The notes under the pieces are model-generated. The model searched no databases. It was not told the DNA's origin and saw nothing but the letters and a program-made list of their open reading frames with translations. Positions 7,244 to 15,279 of a stretch of DNA of 64,000 bases are shown in pieces. The stretch spans positions 35,033 through 99,032 of the forward strand of contig JACQDV010000018.1 of NCBI GenBank assembly GCA_016200915.1. Direction: 5' to 3'. Both the position numbers and the translations under genes were made by a program. This DNA is from Sphingobacteriales bacterium (GTDB taxonomy: Bacteria > Bacteroidota > Bacteroidia > Chitinophagales > Chitinophagaceae). Position 1 is the stretch's first letter; each line of letters begins with the position of its first letter.

Positions 7244-9661
7244 TTATCTGAATAAATCCGTCATATTCTCCCACAACTTACGGTACCATGGCAAATTCTC
7301 TTCGGTAAGATACCCTAACCCATAACCATAACCATAGCCATAGCCATAACCATAGCCATAACCGTAATAACCATTGGCTCCCTTAAACTTAACATCATTG
7401 ATCACCAGGTTCAGCCGGGGCATTTTATTTTGCGTGTACAGTTCTTCTATAGCTCCTAACTGCCGCTTAAAAGTATAACGCTGACGGATTACATACAAGG
7501 CACAATCAGCATAACGGCCCAGTACCAAAGCATCACTTACCAAACCTACCGGGGCAGTATCAATGACAATACATTCATATTTTTCCCGCAGATAGTTAAA
7601 CAAATCATTCATCCTGGAATGTAACAAAATCTCAGCAGGATTGGGTGGGGTGGGTCCGCAGGAAATAACGTCCAGGTTTTCTACATTGCTGATGGGAATG
7701 GCCAACTCTTCCAAAGAAGCATTACCTACCAAAAAATTAGTCAAACCAATTTTACGGTTCAGTTTCAACGTTGACACAATCTTAGGTTTGCGAAGGTCAA
7801 ACTCCAGCAAAACAGTTTTTTTACCACTCAAAGCCATCACGGCTGCTATATTGGTGCTGATAAAAGATTTACCCTCTCCGCTCACCGAAGAAGTTACCAG
7901 GATAGACGGGCATTTGATTCCGGCAAGTGTATGGGACAGGTTAGTACGGATAACCCGGAACTGTTCGGCCACCATATTGCGTTTACGCTTGGTGATAATA
8001 ACTGAGCTGGGATCATCATTATGTCCTACTTCTCCAATAATGGGGGTATTAAGTACTTTAATAATGTCTTTTCGGGTGGTGATTTTGTCGTTCAACAAAT
8101 CAATGCCATAGATAATCAATACCGGAAATATCAATCCCAGTAAAATAGCAATGCGGTAAACATTCGACCGGTTAGGGCTGATAGGAACACTAGAGCTAAC
8201 TGCATTATCTATAAGACGGGTATTGGATACTGTGGATGCCAGTGAGATGGCGGACTCTTCCCTTTTTTTTCGAAGATATAACACCAGTTCCTCTTTTACC
8301 CCTCTTTGTCGTTCTATTTCTCTTAAGGCCCTTTCTTTTTTGGGGAGGGATTGAAGTTCGGAAATGTATTTAGTATTGCTTTTTTCAATACTATTTAAAC
8401 TCAATCGAAACGATTCCCTCACATTCTTTAAATCTTCAAGCATTTTTATTCTCATTGCCTCAATTTGCGATTCCAAATCGGCAATAGCGGCACTACTTTC
8501 TGGTACATAATTCTGTAAAAAACGATTTCTTTTTAGTACCAGTTCATTAAACCCGCCAATCAACCCACTCAAAACCTGGTCCTCAATCCCCAGGTTGGTA
8601 GGTACCAGGTTAAACTGATTTGTCCGGTTTCGGATATAAGTATCTAATAGATTCAGCAACTCAATTTTCAGCTGAACCCCGGATATTTGGCTCTCGTAAT
8701 CATTATCCGAACTGGCAGTGGATTTGCTGAGACCGCCACCGGTATTGCCAGAGCTTATAGTTACTAAAAACTTATCTTCCGATTTGAAGTTCTCTAATTT
8801 TCGTTCTACACTATCCAATTCACCGGCTATCAGGTTGAGGCGTTCGTCGATAAAGCTGATGGTGCTTTTCCCTGTCCGGTTTTTATCTTCCACATTTACA
8901 TAATCATACTCCTTAATTAACCTGTTGATGATATCAATACCCTTGGCGTTGTTTGGGGTGGAATAATTCACTTCCAGTATAGTAGCGCCGCCAGGTTGAA
9001 CCCGAACATTTAAATTAGCAACTAAATCTGAGGCCACTTGATCAGAAGGCGACCAGCTAACAATATATTCCATATTCATTACCGGCACCAGGTCTCTCCT
9101 GGGAACCAGCTTGAACTCGCCGGCTGGTGACCGAAAAACCTGGTTCAGGAAATAGGATCGGTCACCATTAACCTTAAACTGGTTTTCACTCAAAAAACGA
9201 AAGGTATATTTGATGCTGGCACTGCTGTCAGCAATAGAAAGTGGCACAAAAACAAAGGGCGCCTGGTTATAGATTTCACTGGTCTTGATCTTACCTTTGG
9301 TAAAATAGGTGGTATTTAATCCAAGTGAATCCACCACCCTTCGCATCAGCTTTCTCGACTTCATGATTTCTATTTCATTCTGCAGGTTTACCGCTTTTTT
9401 AAAGACCATAACTTTTTCCAGCGCCTCATCATTGGAATTACTGTTTTCATTTTTAATGATGATTTTGGAAGACACATTGTAAACCGGAACCTTATAGCGC
9501 AGGTAAACCCATGCTCCCAGTAAAGTTAAACCCAGTGAAAACAAAAACAACGGGAGATAATACAGGTATTTGAATAAAAGCTCCTGCGCATTAAGTGGCC
9601 GGGAACTTTTTTCCAGGATTTCCATTAGTTCCTGCGAATGCTTGGTAACACCATTACTCAT
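7244..9661 (-). CDS. Wzc-like polysaccharide co-polymerase / bacterial tyrosine autokinase
   Basis: An 805-residue inner-membrane protein. A first membrane helix (about 35-53) is followed by a periplasmic Wzz-like region with coiled-coil stretches, a second helix near 505-520 after the PxxP-like VPISPNRSN, and a cytoplasmic BY-kinase domain. The kinase has Walker A SVSGEGKSF (about 592), Walker A' LLEFDLRKPK (about 615) and Walker B CIVIDTAP (about 697). The C-terminus holds a tyrosine tail of alternating Gly-Tyr (about residues 765-780), the expected autophosphorylation cluster. It controls chain length and export together with the Wza-like lipoprotein encoded just upstream. The Gly-Tyr tail is encoded by a hexanucleotide repeat. 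Confidence 0.95.
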   Translation of the reverse strand: MSNGVTKHSQELMEILEKSSRPLNAQELLFKYLYYLPLFLFSLGLTLLGAWVYLRYKVPVYNVSSKIIIKNENSNSNDEALEKVMVFKKAVNLQNEIEIMKSRKLMRRVVDSLGLNTTYFTKGKIKTSEIYNQAPFVFVPLSIADSSASIKYTFRFLSENQFKVNGDRSYFLNQVFRSPAGEFKLVPRRDLVPVMNMEYIVSWSPSDQVASDLVANLNVRVQPGGATILEVNYSTPNNAKGIDIINRLIKEYDYVNVEDKNRTGKSTISFIDERLNLIAGELDSVERKLENFKSEDKFLVTISSGNTGGGLSKSTASSDNDYESQISGVQLKIELLNLLDTYIRNRTNQFNLVPTNLGIEDQVLSGLIGGFNELVLKRNRFLQNYVPESSAAIADLESQIEAMRIKMLEDLKNVRESFRLSLNSIEKSNTKYISELQSLPKKERALREIERQRGVKEELVLYLRKKREESAISLASTVSNTRLIDNAVSSSVPISPNRSNVYRIAILLGLIFPVLIIYGIDLLNDKITTRKDIIKVLNTPIIGEVGHNDDPSSVIITKRKRNMVAEQFRVIRTNLSHTLAGIKCPSILVTSSVSGEGKSFISTNIAAVMALSGKKTVLLEFDLRKPKIVSTLKLNRKIGLTNFLVGNASLEELAIPISNVENLDVISCGPTPPNPAEILLHSRMNDLFNYLREKYECIVIDTAPVGLVSDALVLGRYADCALYVIRQRYTFKRQLGAIEELYTQNKMPRLNLVINDVKFKGANGYYGYGYGYGYGYGYGYGLGYLTEENLPWYRKLWENMTDLFR
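7320..7367. repeat. Hexanucleotide microsatellite coding the kinase Gly-Tyr tail
   Basis: Eight consecutive 6-bp units of CCATAA/CCATAG (the last is CCGTAA), read on the minus strand as alternating Tyr and Gly codons. Because each unit is two codons, gain or loss of a unit keeps the reading frame and only changes the number of tyrosines. Confidence 0.9.
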
Positions 9662-9708
9662 TAAAAAAAGTTGAAAGGATAAATTATTTAAATAGATTGA
9701 TCGGCAAA

Positions 9709-10530
9709 CTAACGCTTAAACAGATTGATCAGCAAACTAATGCTGGTTACAACAGCCAGCCCAAGCTGGATATATTGTAAGGCTTTGGTTTGTTTTTCCG
9801 GGATAGAAAATTTATTTAGCTCTACATAAACAATATCGTCGGGCTGGATAAAATAATAGGGCGATGAGAAAATATTGCCTTCGTTCAGGTTGATCCTGCC
9901 GATTTCTTTTTTCCCGTCCGTTTCACGGATAATCATAATATTTTCTCTTTTCCCGTTAAGGGTAAGATCTCCGGCACTCCCAATAGCATCAATAATCGTA
10001 ACCCGGTCGTTGACTATGGCCTGTGGTCCGGGATTTTTCACTTCTCCCAATACGGTGAATTTATGATTCAAAAATCGTAGCTCTACAACCGGATCTTTGA
10101 TCTCCTTTTCTAATTTTACTTTCACTATTTCAGCAGCCTGGGTCCTTGTTAAACCTGCAACGGGTATTGCTCCTAAAAAAGGAACTATTATTTGCCCTGA
10201 CTCACTTACCAGGTAACCAGTTAGCCCTGAGGAAGCACCATTACCGGTACTGCTATTACTTGTTCCGGCAGCGCTTTTATTAATAGCTTCCAGTATAGGG
10301 CTTGCTGCCTCTTTTTCTAAAACACTACCACTCGCCATAATACTAAGGATATCCCCTTTTTGAATAACAGGTTCGTAAGCAGTAGCCACCTTCAAAGCAG
10401 AGTCTTTAACATTCCTGAAATAGATCAGTTGCTGCCTGGTCAGTTCGCTCGTCTTGCAACCACTCATCCACACCAGCAATAAAAGCAGTCCGTTATAAAG
10501 AATTAACTTCTTTTCATTTAGTTGAATCAT
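9709..10530 (-). CDS. Wza-like polysaccharide export lipoprotein
   Basis: Polysaccharide biosynthesis/export protein. I chose the ATG at 10530 because it gives a compact lipoprotein signal (LILYNGLLLLLVWMSGC) with the lipobox cysteine about 25 residues in; the frame also opens 15 codons earlier at 10575. The Poly_export region (YEPVIQKGDILSI... GYLVSESGQIIVPFLGAIPVAGLT) is followed by a SLBB-type segment (FTVLGEVKNPGPQAI, TIIDAIGSAGDLTLNGKRENIMIIRE). A C-terminal hydrophobic stretch, LGLAVVTSISLLINLF, could be the outer-membrane helix or anchor. It should be the outer-membrane exit channel for the glycan and is encoded directly upstream of its kinase partner. Confidence 0.92.
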   Translation of the reverse strand: MIQLNEKKLILYNGLLLLLVWMSGCKTSELTRQQLIYFRNVKDSALKVATAYEPVIQKGDILSIMASGSVLEKEAASPILEAINKSAAGTSNSSTGNGASSGLTGYLVSESGQIIVPFLGAIPVAGLTRTQAAEIVKVKLEKEIKDPVVELRFLNHKFTVLGEVKNPGPQAIVNDRVTIIDAIGSAGDLTLNGKRENIMIIRETDGKKEIGRINLNEGNIFSSPYYFIQPDDIVYVELNKFSIPEKQTKALQYIQLGLAVVTSISLLINLFKR

Positions 10531-10690
10531 ATATCTGATTATTAAAATAAAATTTTTCAAATTCATCAAATCCAACCATTACCTTCTCTCAATTTTTGTC
10601 CATGCTATACAAACATTTTTCATCAAAGGTATTTTCATTACACACGACTTACCATATAAAGATTCTTTTTCCTCATTTATATCTCCGTTC

Positions 10691-11209
10691 TCACCATCCT
10701 GTTCCCTGTTTTCTCACCACTTCCAGGTTACTCTTCTTCACCTGTGCCACTATCCGGTAACCCAGGCTGTTAATGGATACCACAGCCTTATTATTCAGTA
10801 CTTTTATAACCTCAGCCTCTTTCTCCATAAAAACTCCCCGCTTAATAATCACTTTTTGCGAAGGTTTTATTTCTATCTCCTCCAGTTCCACATTATCATA
10901 TTCGTCTAAAAATCTTTTTATCAGTTCAATCTCTTTGTCTTTCACCACAGCTGGCTTACTGTTCCAGTAAACAAAATTTAACACCCCGCTGGTCATCCGG
11001 ACATTGGTCATTTCTTCCGGCGAAATTCGGGTAAAAACATAAGACTTAAATAAAGGTTCGTGCACAACTTTTACTCTATCACTCCACTGACGACTTACCT
11101 TATTGAGTGGGCAATAAGTATCAATACCTTTTTCAGTAAGTAACTGGTTTACCTTTTTTTCCCACCTTGGTTTGGTGTAAATCGCATACCATTTTTTGTC
11201 GTTCTTCAT
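10691..11209 (-). CDS. UpxY-family NusG-like transcription antiterminator
   Basis: A NusG paralogue of about 172 residues from the ATG at 11209 (12 codons longer if the upstream start at 11245 is used). The N-terminal NGN domain starts KKWYAIYTKPRWEKKV and includes DTYCPLNKVSRQWSDR, LFKSYVF and the GVLNFVYW stretch. A KOW-like segment follows (KVIIKRGVFMEKEAEVIKVLNNKAVVSI). In Bacteroides, UpxY proteins head capsule operons and prevent premature termination in their own long leaders. The same position here, first gene of the EPS operon behind a gap of over 300 bp, supports the same role. DNA/RNA specificity is inferred. Confidence 0.92.
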   Translation of the reverse strand: MKNDKKWYAIYTKPRWEKKVNQLLTEKGIDTYCPLNKVSRQWSDRVKVVHEPLFKSYVFTRISPEEMTNVRMTSGVLNFVYWNSKPAVVKDKEIELIKRFLDEYDNVELEEIEIKPSQKVIIKRGVFMEKEAEVIKVLNNKAVVSINSLGYRIVAQVKKSNLEVVRKQGTGW

Positions 11210-11479
11210 TTTTGCCTTATTGCATGGCTTCGCCATCTCAGTCACAGCTACTGCCTGTAACTGGCTGGTGTTTATGTTGATAAATGAATATTATTCACTT
11301 ACCGCTAAAAGAAAAGGGTACACCAAGCATGCATTTACATACTTTATATACCCTTACTAACTTTCCATCTTTTTCTCACAAAGCCTTTATCTCCTATAGA
11401 TATTAAAAAATAAATTACTCCATCCTTTTTCAGGAATATTGAATTATAGCCAGACAAAAGCATCATAAATTTTAAGATA

Positions 11480-11487
11480 TACTTTTG
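11480..11487 (+). promoter_or_regulatory. Possible -7 element for the NagX-like gene
   Basis: TACTTTTG matches the Bacteroidota -7 consensus TAnnTTTG, about 150 bp upstream of the coding start. No good -33 TTTG box is present at the expected distance, so this is weak. Confidence 0.25.
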
Positions 11488-11517
11488 CCCCTCAGATGTT
11501 TTTAGGGTCATGCGTTG

Positions 11518-11525
11518 CAAATATA
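11518..11525 (-). promoter_or_regulatory. Possible -7 element for the EPS operon
   Basis: On the minus strand this reads TATATTTG, a full match to TAnnTTTG, with a partial -33 (ATTG) 17 bases upstream at 11543-11546. Transcription would start near 11513, giving a leader of about 300 nt before the UpxY-like gene. Confidence 0.4.
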
Positions 11526-11633
11526 GGGAATTTCGGTACTCGCAATTTTCACAAAATCAAGGACTTTTTCAAAAGTCCCAGTCACATTTCGACAGAAAAA
11601 ACTTCTTAAATTTAATCTCTAAAATTTGCTGGT

Positions 11634-12776
11634 TTGAAAGAACGTTACTATGCACTCGATGTATTCCGCGGAGCTACTGTTTGCTTAATGATCCTGGTTA
11701 ATAATCCAGGCTCATGGTCTCATATCTATTCCCCGCTTGAACATGCCCCATGGCATGGACTTACTCCTACTGATTTAGTGTTTCCTTTCTTTTTATTTGC
11801 CGTAGGAAACGCCCTGTCTTTTGTAATGCCGAAGCTGCAAGCTGCTGGTGATGCTGCTTTTTGGAAGAAAATAATAAAAAGAACAGCCCTCATTTTTCTT
11901 ATTGGTTTATTTCTAAACTGGTTTCCATTTTTTAAATGGGATAATAATGTATTGGTGTTCAAAAGCTGGGTTGATGGCAAAAATCCGGAATCAGGTGTTA
12001 GAATATTGGGTGTACTACAGCGGATTGCTCTGTGTTATTTCTTTGCTTCAATCTTAATTTATTACTTAAAACCCCAAAAAGCATTTTATGCCGGGTTGAT
12101 ATTTCTGCTCCTGTACTGGCTTCTTTGTATTGTTGGTAATCCGGCTGATCCTTACAGTTTAAAAGGCTGGTTTGGAACTGCAATTGATAAAAGTATTTTA
12201 GGAGTAGCTCATTTATATAAAGGAGAAGGTGTGCCTTTTGATCCGGAAGGGTTAGCCAGTACGATGCCGGCAATTGTACAGGTGATCTTTGGATACCTGG
12301 TGGGTGATTACATTCAAAAGAAAGGAAAGAGTTTTGAAATGCTCAGCGGACTTTTTGTTGCCGGGGTGGCAATGCTTGTTACTGGTTTTTGCTGGGATAT
12401 GGTTTTCCCGATCAACAAGAAGATATGGACCAGCTCTTTTACCATTTACACCACAGGATTGGCAATCATCACCATTGCCACTATGATTTACCTTATTGAA
12501 TTCAAAAATGTAAAAGGATTTCTTACAAAATTCTTTGATGTCTTCGGGAAAAATCCGCTTTTTGTTTTTGCCCTCAGTGCCTTTTTACCAAAGAGTTTTG
12601 CTTTAATAAGATTAGAAGAAGGAGTTAATCCCTGGAACTGGCTTTATAAAAAACTGTTTATCCATATCCCAGGCCCTCCTGAAAATGGTTCTTTACTCTA
12701 TGCTGTTTGTGTTATTACTTTTATGTGGGCTGTTTGTTACTGGTTAGATAAGAAGAAGATTTATATAAAAGTATAG
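11634..12776 (+). CDS. NagX/HGSNAT-like membrane acyltransferase (DUF5009)
   Basis: A 380-residue polytopic membrane protein related to heparan-alpha-glucosaminide N-acetyltransferase. The N-terminal family signature RYYALDVFRGATVCLMILVNN begins a few residues in, followed by HAPWHGLTPTDLVFPFFLFAVG with the histidine used for acyl transfer in the family. About ten hydrophobic segments follow, with GVLQRIALCY and a late FFDVFGKNPLFVFALS. It probably acetylates an amino sugar across the membrane, perhaps in peptidoglycan or chitin sugar recycling (inferred). The start is a TTG codon at 11634; no ATG fits, and this start gives the usual family length ahead of the ALDVFRG motif. Confidence 0.88.
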   Translation: MKERYYALDVFRGATVCLMILVNNPGSWSHIYSPLEHAPWHGLTPTDLVFPFFLFAVGNALSFVMPKLQAAGDAAFWKKIIKRTALIFLIGLFLNWFPFFKWDNNVLVFKSWVDGKNPESGVRILGVLQRIALCYFFASILIYYLKPQKAFYAGLIFLLLYWLLCIVGNPADPYSLKGWFGTAIDKSILGVAHLYKGEGVPFDPEGLASTMPAIVQVIFGYLVGDYIQKKGKSFEMLSGLFVAGVAMLVTGFCWDMVFPINKKIWTSSFTIYTTGLAIITIATMIYLIEFKNVKGFLTKFFDVFGKNPLFVFALSAFLPKSFALIRLEEGVNPWNWLYKKLFIHIPGPPENGSLLYAVCVITFMWAVCYWLDKKKIYIKV

Positions 12777-12782
12777 TAAACC

Positions 12783-12820
12783 CTTTCGGCGGTTGCAAAC
12801 CCCCGAAAGCGGTTAAACCG
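12783..12820. repeat. Hairpin-forming inverted repeats after the NagX-like gene
   Basis: CTTTCGG-c-GGTT pairs with AACC-cc-CCGAAAG around a GCA loop, followed at once by the palindrome CGGTTAAACCG. It lies 6 bp after the stop codon of the membrane acyltransferase gene. There is no following T-run, so it is a weak terminator at best and may be a dispersed palindromic element. Confidence 0.55.
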
Positions 12821-12888
12821 ATAGTTGGAGTTAATCACAAGTACAAGACATCCCACAATCAAGCACTGATACTGCATAAATAAAGCAT

Positions 12889-12921
12889 TCATCCTTCGTT
12901 CATCCTTCGTTCATCCTTCGT
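12889..12921. repeat. Three tandem 11-bp repeats
   Basis: Three exact copies of TCATCCTTCGT in a row. There is no spacer between copies, so this is a simple tandem repeat and not a CRISPR. Confidence 0.9.
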
Positions 12922-13092
12922 TAATTCAGTATAAAATAGTCAGGTTTGAAGCAGCTTTAAAGTATGGGTAATGTATCTTATCTGCCCCTTGGTCTTCAAT
13001 CCATGAATCGGTTGAACATGGTCGCAGTTTATGAAAACCCCGGAATTATACACGTATGAGTTTAAACAATCTTTAACTAAAGAAATTTCATT

Positions 13093-13134
13093 GTTGATTT
13101 TGCTGTATAATATCTTCACATCAACAAAATCAAC
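13093..13134. promoter_or_regulatory. Perfect 10-bp dyad upstream of the polysaccharide deacetylase gene
   Basis: GTTGATTTTG (13093-13102) and its exact reverse complement CAAAATCAAC (13125-13134) flank a 22-bp AT-rich spacer containing TATAATATC. The right arm ends 11 bp before the start codon. It could be an operator spanning the promoter or a stem-loop in the leader. Confidence 0.5.
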
Positions 13135-13145
13135 CCCACTTTTTT

Positions 13146-14015
13146 ATGGACAGTTCCGATGGTTCTTCTGATGACGAAAGTGAAGAACAAACCACCTTAA
13201 AATTCTTTCGTTATTCTTTTCTCTTAGTTTTCTTTTCTTCCTGCAGCATTGATCATAGCTATGACAATTCATTGACGGCAAAATTTATTGTGCATGTAAA
13301 GAAAAATACGCCACCGGCTGAAACAGTAAAACCGGTTAAAGTAAAAAAGAAGAAAACGATCTACTTAACTTTTGACGATGGCCCTAACAAAGGAACCAAA
13401 AACGTATTGCAGGTAGTAAATGAAGAACAGGTGCCTGTTAGTATGTTCATTGTCGGTCAGCATGTGTATGGCAGCCAGGAGCAACAAGCAATATGGGATA
13501 GTTTACAGAAAGACAGTTTAGTAGAACTGTGCAACCACAGCTTTACTCATGCCCATAATAAGTATAATAAGTTTTATACAAATGACAGTACTGTAGTAAC
13601 CGATTTTGAACGCTGTAAAGATTCACTCAGTCTTGATAATAATATAGTGCGTACTCCCGGAAGAAATATCTGGAGAACAGCTACTGTAACATCAACTGAT
13701 ATTAAAAAAAGTACTGAAGCTGCCGATTCATTATATAAAGATGGGTTTACTATTGTTGGCTGGGATGTGGAATGGCGTTTTAATGATTCATTGAAACTGA
13801 AACAAACAACAGATGAAATGATAACAGAATTAGACAGTGCTTTCATAAAAAATAAAACAAAAACACCTGATCACCTGGTGTTACTGGCACACGACCAGGT
13901 ATTTGCAGATTCATCGGAAGCTTCATCATTAAAAACATTTATCCGTTTATTAAAACTGAAGGATGAATACAATATTGAATTTGTGAGCCGCTATCCCGGT
14001 TTAAAACAACAATAA
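13146..14015 (+). CDS. Polysaccharide deacetylase (NodB / CE4) lipoprotein
   Basis: A 289-residue CE4-family protein. The metal-binding and catalytic motifs are present: TFDDGP (motif 1, about residue 76), NHSFTHAH (motif 2, H-S-x3-H), RTPGRNIWR in the place of the RxPY motif, DVEWRF, and a late LLAHD. It should remove acetyl groups from a cell-surface or secreted glycan. A short hydrophobic segment ending VFFSSC looks like a lipobox, so the protein is probably membrane-anchored outside the cytoplasm. Unusually, about 17 very acidic residues (DSSDGSSDDESEE) precede that segment; no later ATG gives a normal signal peptide, so the real start is uncertain. Confidence 0.85.
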   Translation: MDSSDGSSDDESEEQTTLKFFRYSFLLVFFSSCSIDHSYDNSLTAKFIVHVKKNTPPAETVKPVKVKKKKTIYLTFDDGPNKGTKNVLQVVNEEQVPVSMFIVGQHVYGSQEQQAIWDSLQKDSLVELCNHSFTHAHNKYNKFYTNDSTVVTDFERCKDSLSLDNNIVRTPGRNIWRTATVTSTDIKKSTEAADSLYKDGFTIVGWDVEWRFNDSLKLKQTTDEMITELDSAFIKNKTKTPDHLVLLAHDQVFADSSEASSLKTFIRLLKLKDEYNIEFVSRYPGLKQQ

Positions 14016-14073
14016 GGTTAACTAAACGTTTTAATTAAGAATAACTAATTTTACGGTTCAAAATTTTACTACT

Positions 14074-14829
14074 ATGGCATTATTTAAATCTGGTAATCCA
14101 ACCCTGTCAGAAAAAGCATTTCAAAGTGCTGTTGTTACAGACCTTCAAAATGTAATGACGGTACGTGGTTCACTTAATAAGTTTGGATTTTTATTTGTGA
14201 TGATGATGGCTTCTGCCGTTTTCAGCTGGAAATATTATTATGACGGAGCTAATGTTATGCCGCTTCTTTTAACTGGCGCAATTGGCGGATTAATTGTTGC
14301 ACTGGTTATTACTTTTAAAAAAGAATGGTCTCCGTTTCTTGCTCCTGCTTACGGTTTGTTAGAAGGCTTATTTGTTGGTAGCATATCTGCGTATTATGAT
14401 TATGCTTTTAAAGAAAAATATCCCGGCATTATAATGAATGCAGTTGGAATAACCTTCGCTGTTACTATTGCTATGTTCCTGTTATATAACTTCCGAATTA
14501 TACAGGCAACACAAAAATTTAAAGCAATCATATTTACAGCTACTGCCGGCATTGCTATCTTTTATTTAATTACATGGGTACTGGGAATGTTTGGAATTCA
14601 TATTCCATTTCTTGTAGAAGGCAGTATGCTGGGTATTGGATTCTCATTGTTTGTAGTAGCTATTGCTGCACTAAACCTGATTCTTGATTTTGATATGATT
14701 GAACAGGGAGCTGCACAGGGAGCACCTAAATATATGGAGTGGTACGCAGGCTTTGGTTTATTAGTTACACTGGTATGGTTGTATTTGGAAATACTTCGCC
14801 TCTTAGCTAAACTCAGCGACAGAAAATAA
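14074..14829 (+). CDS. Bax inhibitor-1 / YccA family membrane protein
   Basis: A 251-residue inner-membrane protein with seven hydrophobic segments. The family core is APAYGLLEGLFVGSISAYYDY, and ALNLILDFDMIEQGA carries the conserved Asp residues of the BI-1 pH sensor; the last helix ends EWYAGFGLLVTLVWLYLEILRLL. Family members conduct calcium or modulate proteases such as FtsH; the role in this bacterium is unknown. The gene stands alone and ends at a strong bidirectional terminator. Confidence 0.92.
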   Translation: MALFKSGNPTLSEKAFQSAVVTDLQNVMTVRGSLNKFGFLFVMMMASAVFSWKYYYDGANVMPLLLTGAIGGLIVALVITFKKEWSPFLAPAYGLLEGLFVGSISAYYDYAFKEKYPGIIMNAVGITFAVTIAMFLLYNFRIIQATQKFKAIIFTATAGIAIFYLITWVLGMFGIHIPFLVEGSMLGIGFSLFVVAIAALNLILDFDMIEQGAAQGAPKYMEWYAGFGLLVTLVWLYLEILRLLAKLSDRK

Positions 14830-14847
14830 AATTAATTCAGGAATATG

Positions 14848-14882
14848 AAAAGAGGTCAGTAATTAACTGACCTCTTTTTTTG
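14848..14882. terminator. Bidirectional terminator between the BI-1 gene and arsC
   Basis: AGAGGTCAGT (14851-14860) and ACTGACCTCT (14866-14875) form a perfect 10-bp stem with a 5-base loop, with A-run and T-run on the two sides. It serves the plus-strand BI-1 gene. The arsC stop codon at 14863-14865 lies inside the loop, so it also ends the arsenic operon. Confidence 0.9.
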
Positions 14883-15273
14883 TTACTTCATCTACCAACT
14901 CTTTTACTTTACTGCTGATATAATCCCTTACTTTATTAAATTCATCCGGTTCCATGTATTTGGGGTCGGGTATCTGCCAGTCAATAAATTGTTTTGCGGG
15001 CATCCACGGGCAAGCATCACCGCAACCCATAGTAACAACTGCATCAAATGGTGCATATTGTTCCACTGCCTGCAATGATTTTGAATCGTGTTTACTCAAA
15101 TCATAACCTAACTCTTTCATAGCTGCAATTGCTTTGGGATTTACTACACCACTGGGTTTACTTCCGGCACTATATGCTTCTACTTCATCGCCTCCATGAA
15201 TAATGGCAAATGCCTGGCTCATTTGAGAACGGTTGCTGTTTTCTACGCAAACAAAAAGTAATTTCTTTTTCAT
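14863..15273 (-). CDS. arsC: Arsenate reductase, thioredoxin-coupled low-molecular-weight phosphatase type
   Basis: A 136-residue ArsC of the LMW-protein tyrosine phosphatase fold. The anion-binding loop is CVENSNRSQM near the N-terminus (Cys at about 10). The redox cysteine pair lies in MGCGDACPW, and WQIPDPKYM contains the conserved catalytic Asp. It reduces arsenate to arsenite in the cytoplasm for export by the adjacent Acr3 pump. It is the last gene of the ars operon, 6 bp after acr3, and its stop codon lies in the terminator loop. Confidence 0.95.
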   Translation of the reverse strand: MKKKLLFVCVENSNRSQMSQAFAIIHGGDEVEAYSAGSKPSGVVNPKAIAAMKELGYDLSKHDSKSLQAVEQYAPFDAVVTMGCGDACPWMPAKQFIDWQIPDPKYMEPDEFNKVRDYISSKVKELVDEVTKKEVS

Positions 15274-15279
15274 TATAAT

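Larger units (their letters stand above)
11210..11633. other. Divergent intergenic region between the EPS operon and the NagX-like gene
   Basis: About 420 bp without a convincing gene. It separates the leftward EPS operon from a rightward membrane acyltransferase gene and should hold both promoters. Promoter-like -7 sequences are visible on each strand (minus TATATTTG at 11518-11525, plus TACTTTTG at 11480-11487). If the minus-strand one is used, the EPS mRNA has a leader of about 300 nt, as expected for an UpxY-controlled operon. I saw no clear terminator hairpin in the leader by eye. Confidence 0.6.
12777..13145. other. Intergenic region with hairpins and a short tandem repeat
   Basis: A 369-bp gap with no supported gene. 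It holds a hairpin-forming inverted repeat at 12783-12809, a small palindrome CGGTTAAACCG at 12810-12820, three tandem 11-bp repeats at 12889-12921, and a 10-bp dyad at 13093-13134 just before the deacetylase gene. The longest ORF, 31 codons at 12964-13059, has no supporting features. Confidence 0.6.

Noticed and set aside
7641..8111. 156-codon open frame on the plus strand inside the Wzc-like gene
   Set aside because: It lies wholly antisense to the kinase domain of a well-supported gene and has no recognisable domain.
12889..12921. Three short direct repeats, CRISPR-like at first sight
   Set aside because: The 11-bp units are contiguous with no spacers and no cas genes are near; it is a simple tandem repeat.
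12964..13059. 31-codon ORF in the gap before the deacetylase gene
   Set aside because: No signal, domain, ribosome-binding or conservation evidence; AT-rich gaps give such ORFs by chance.
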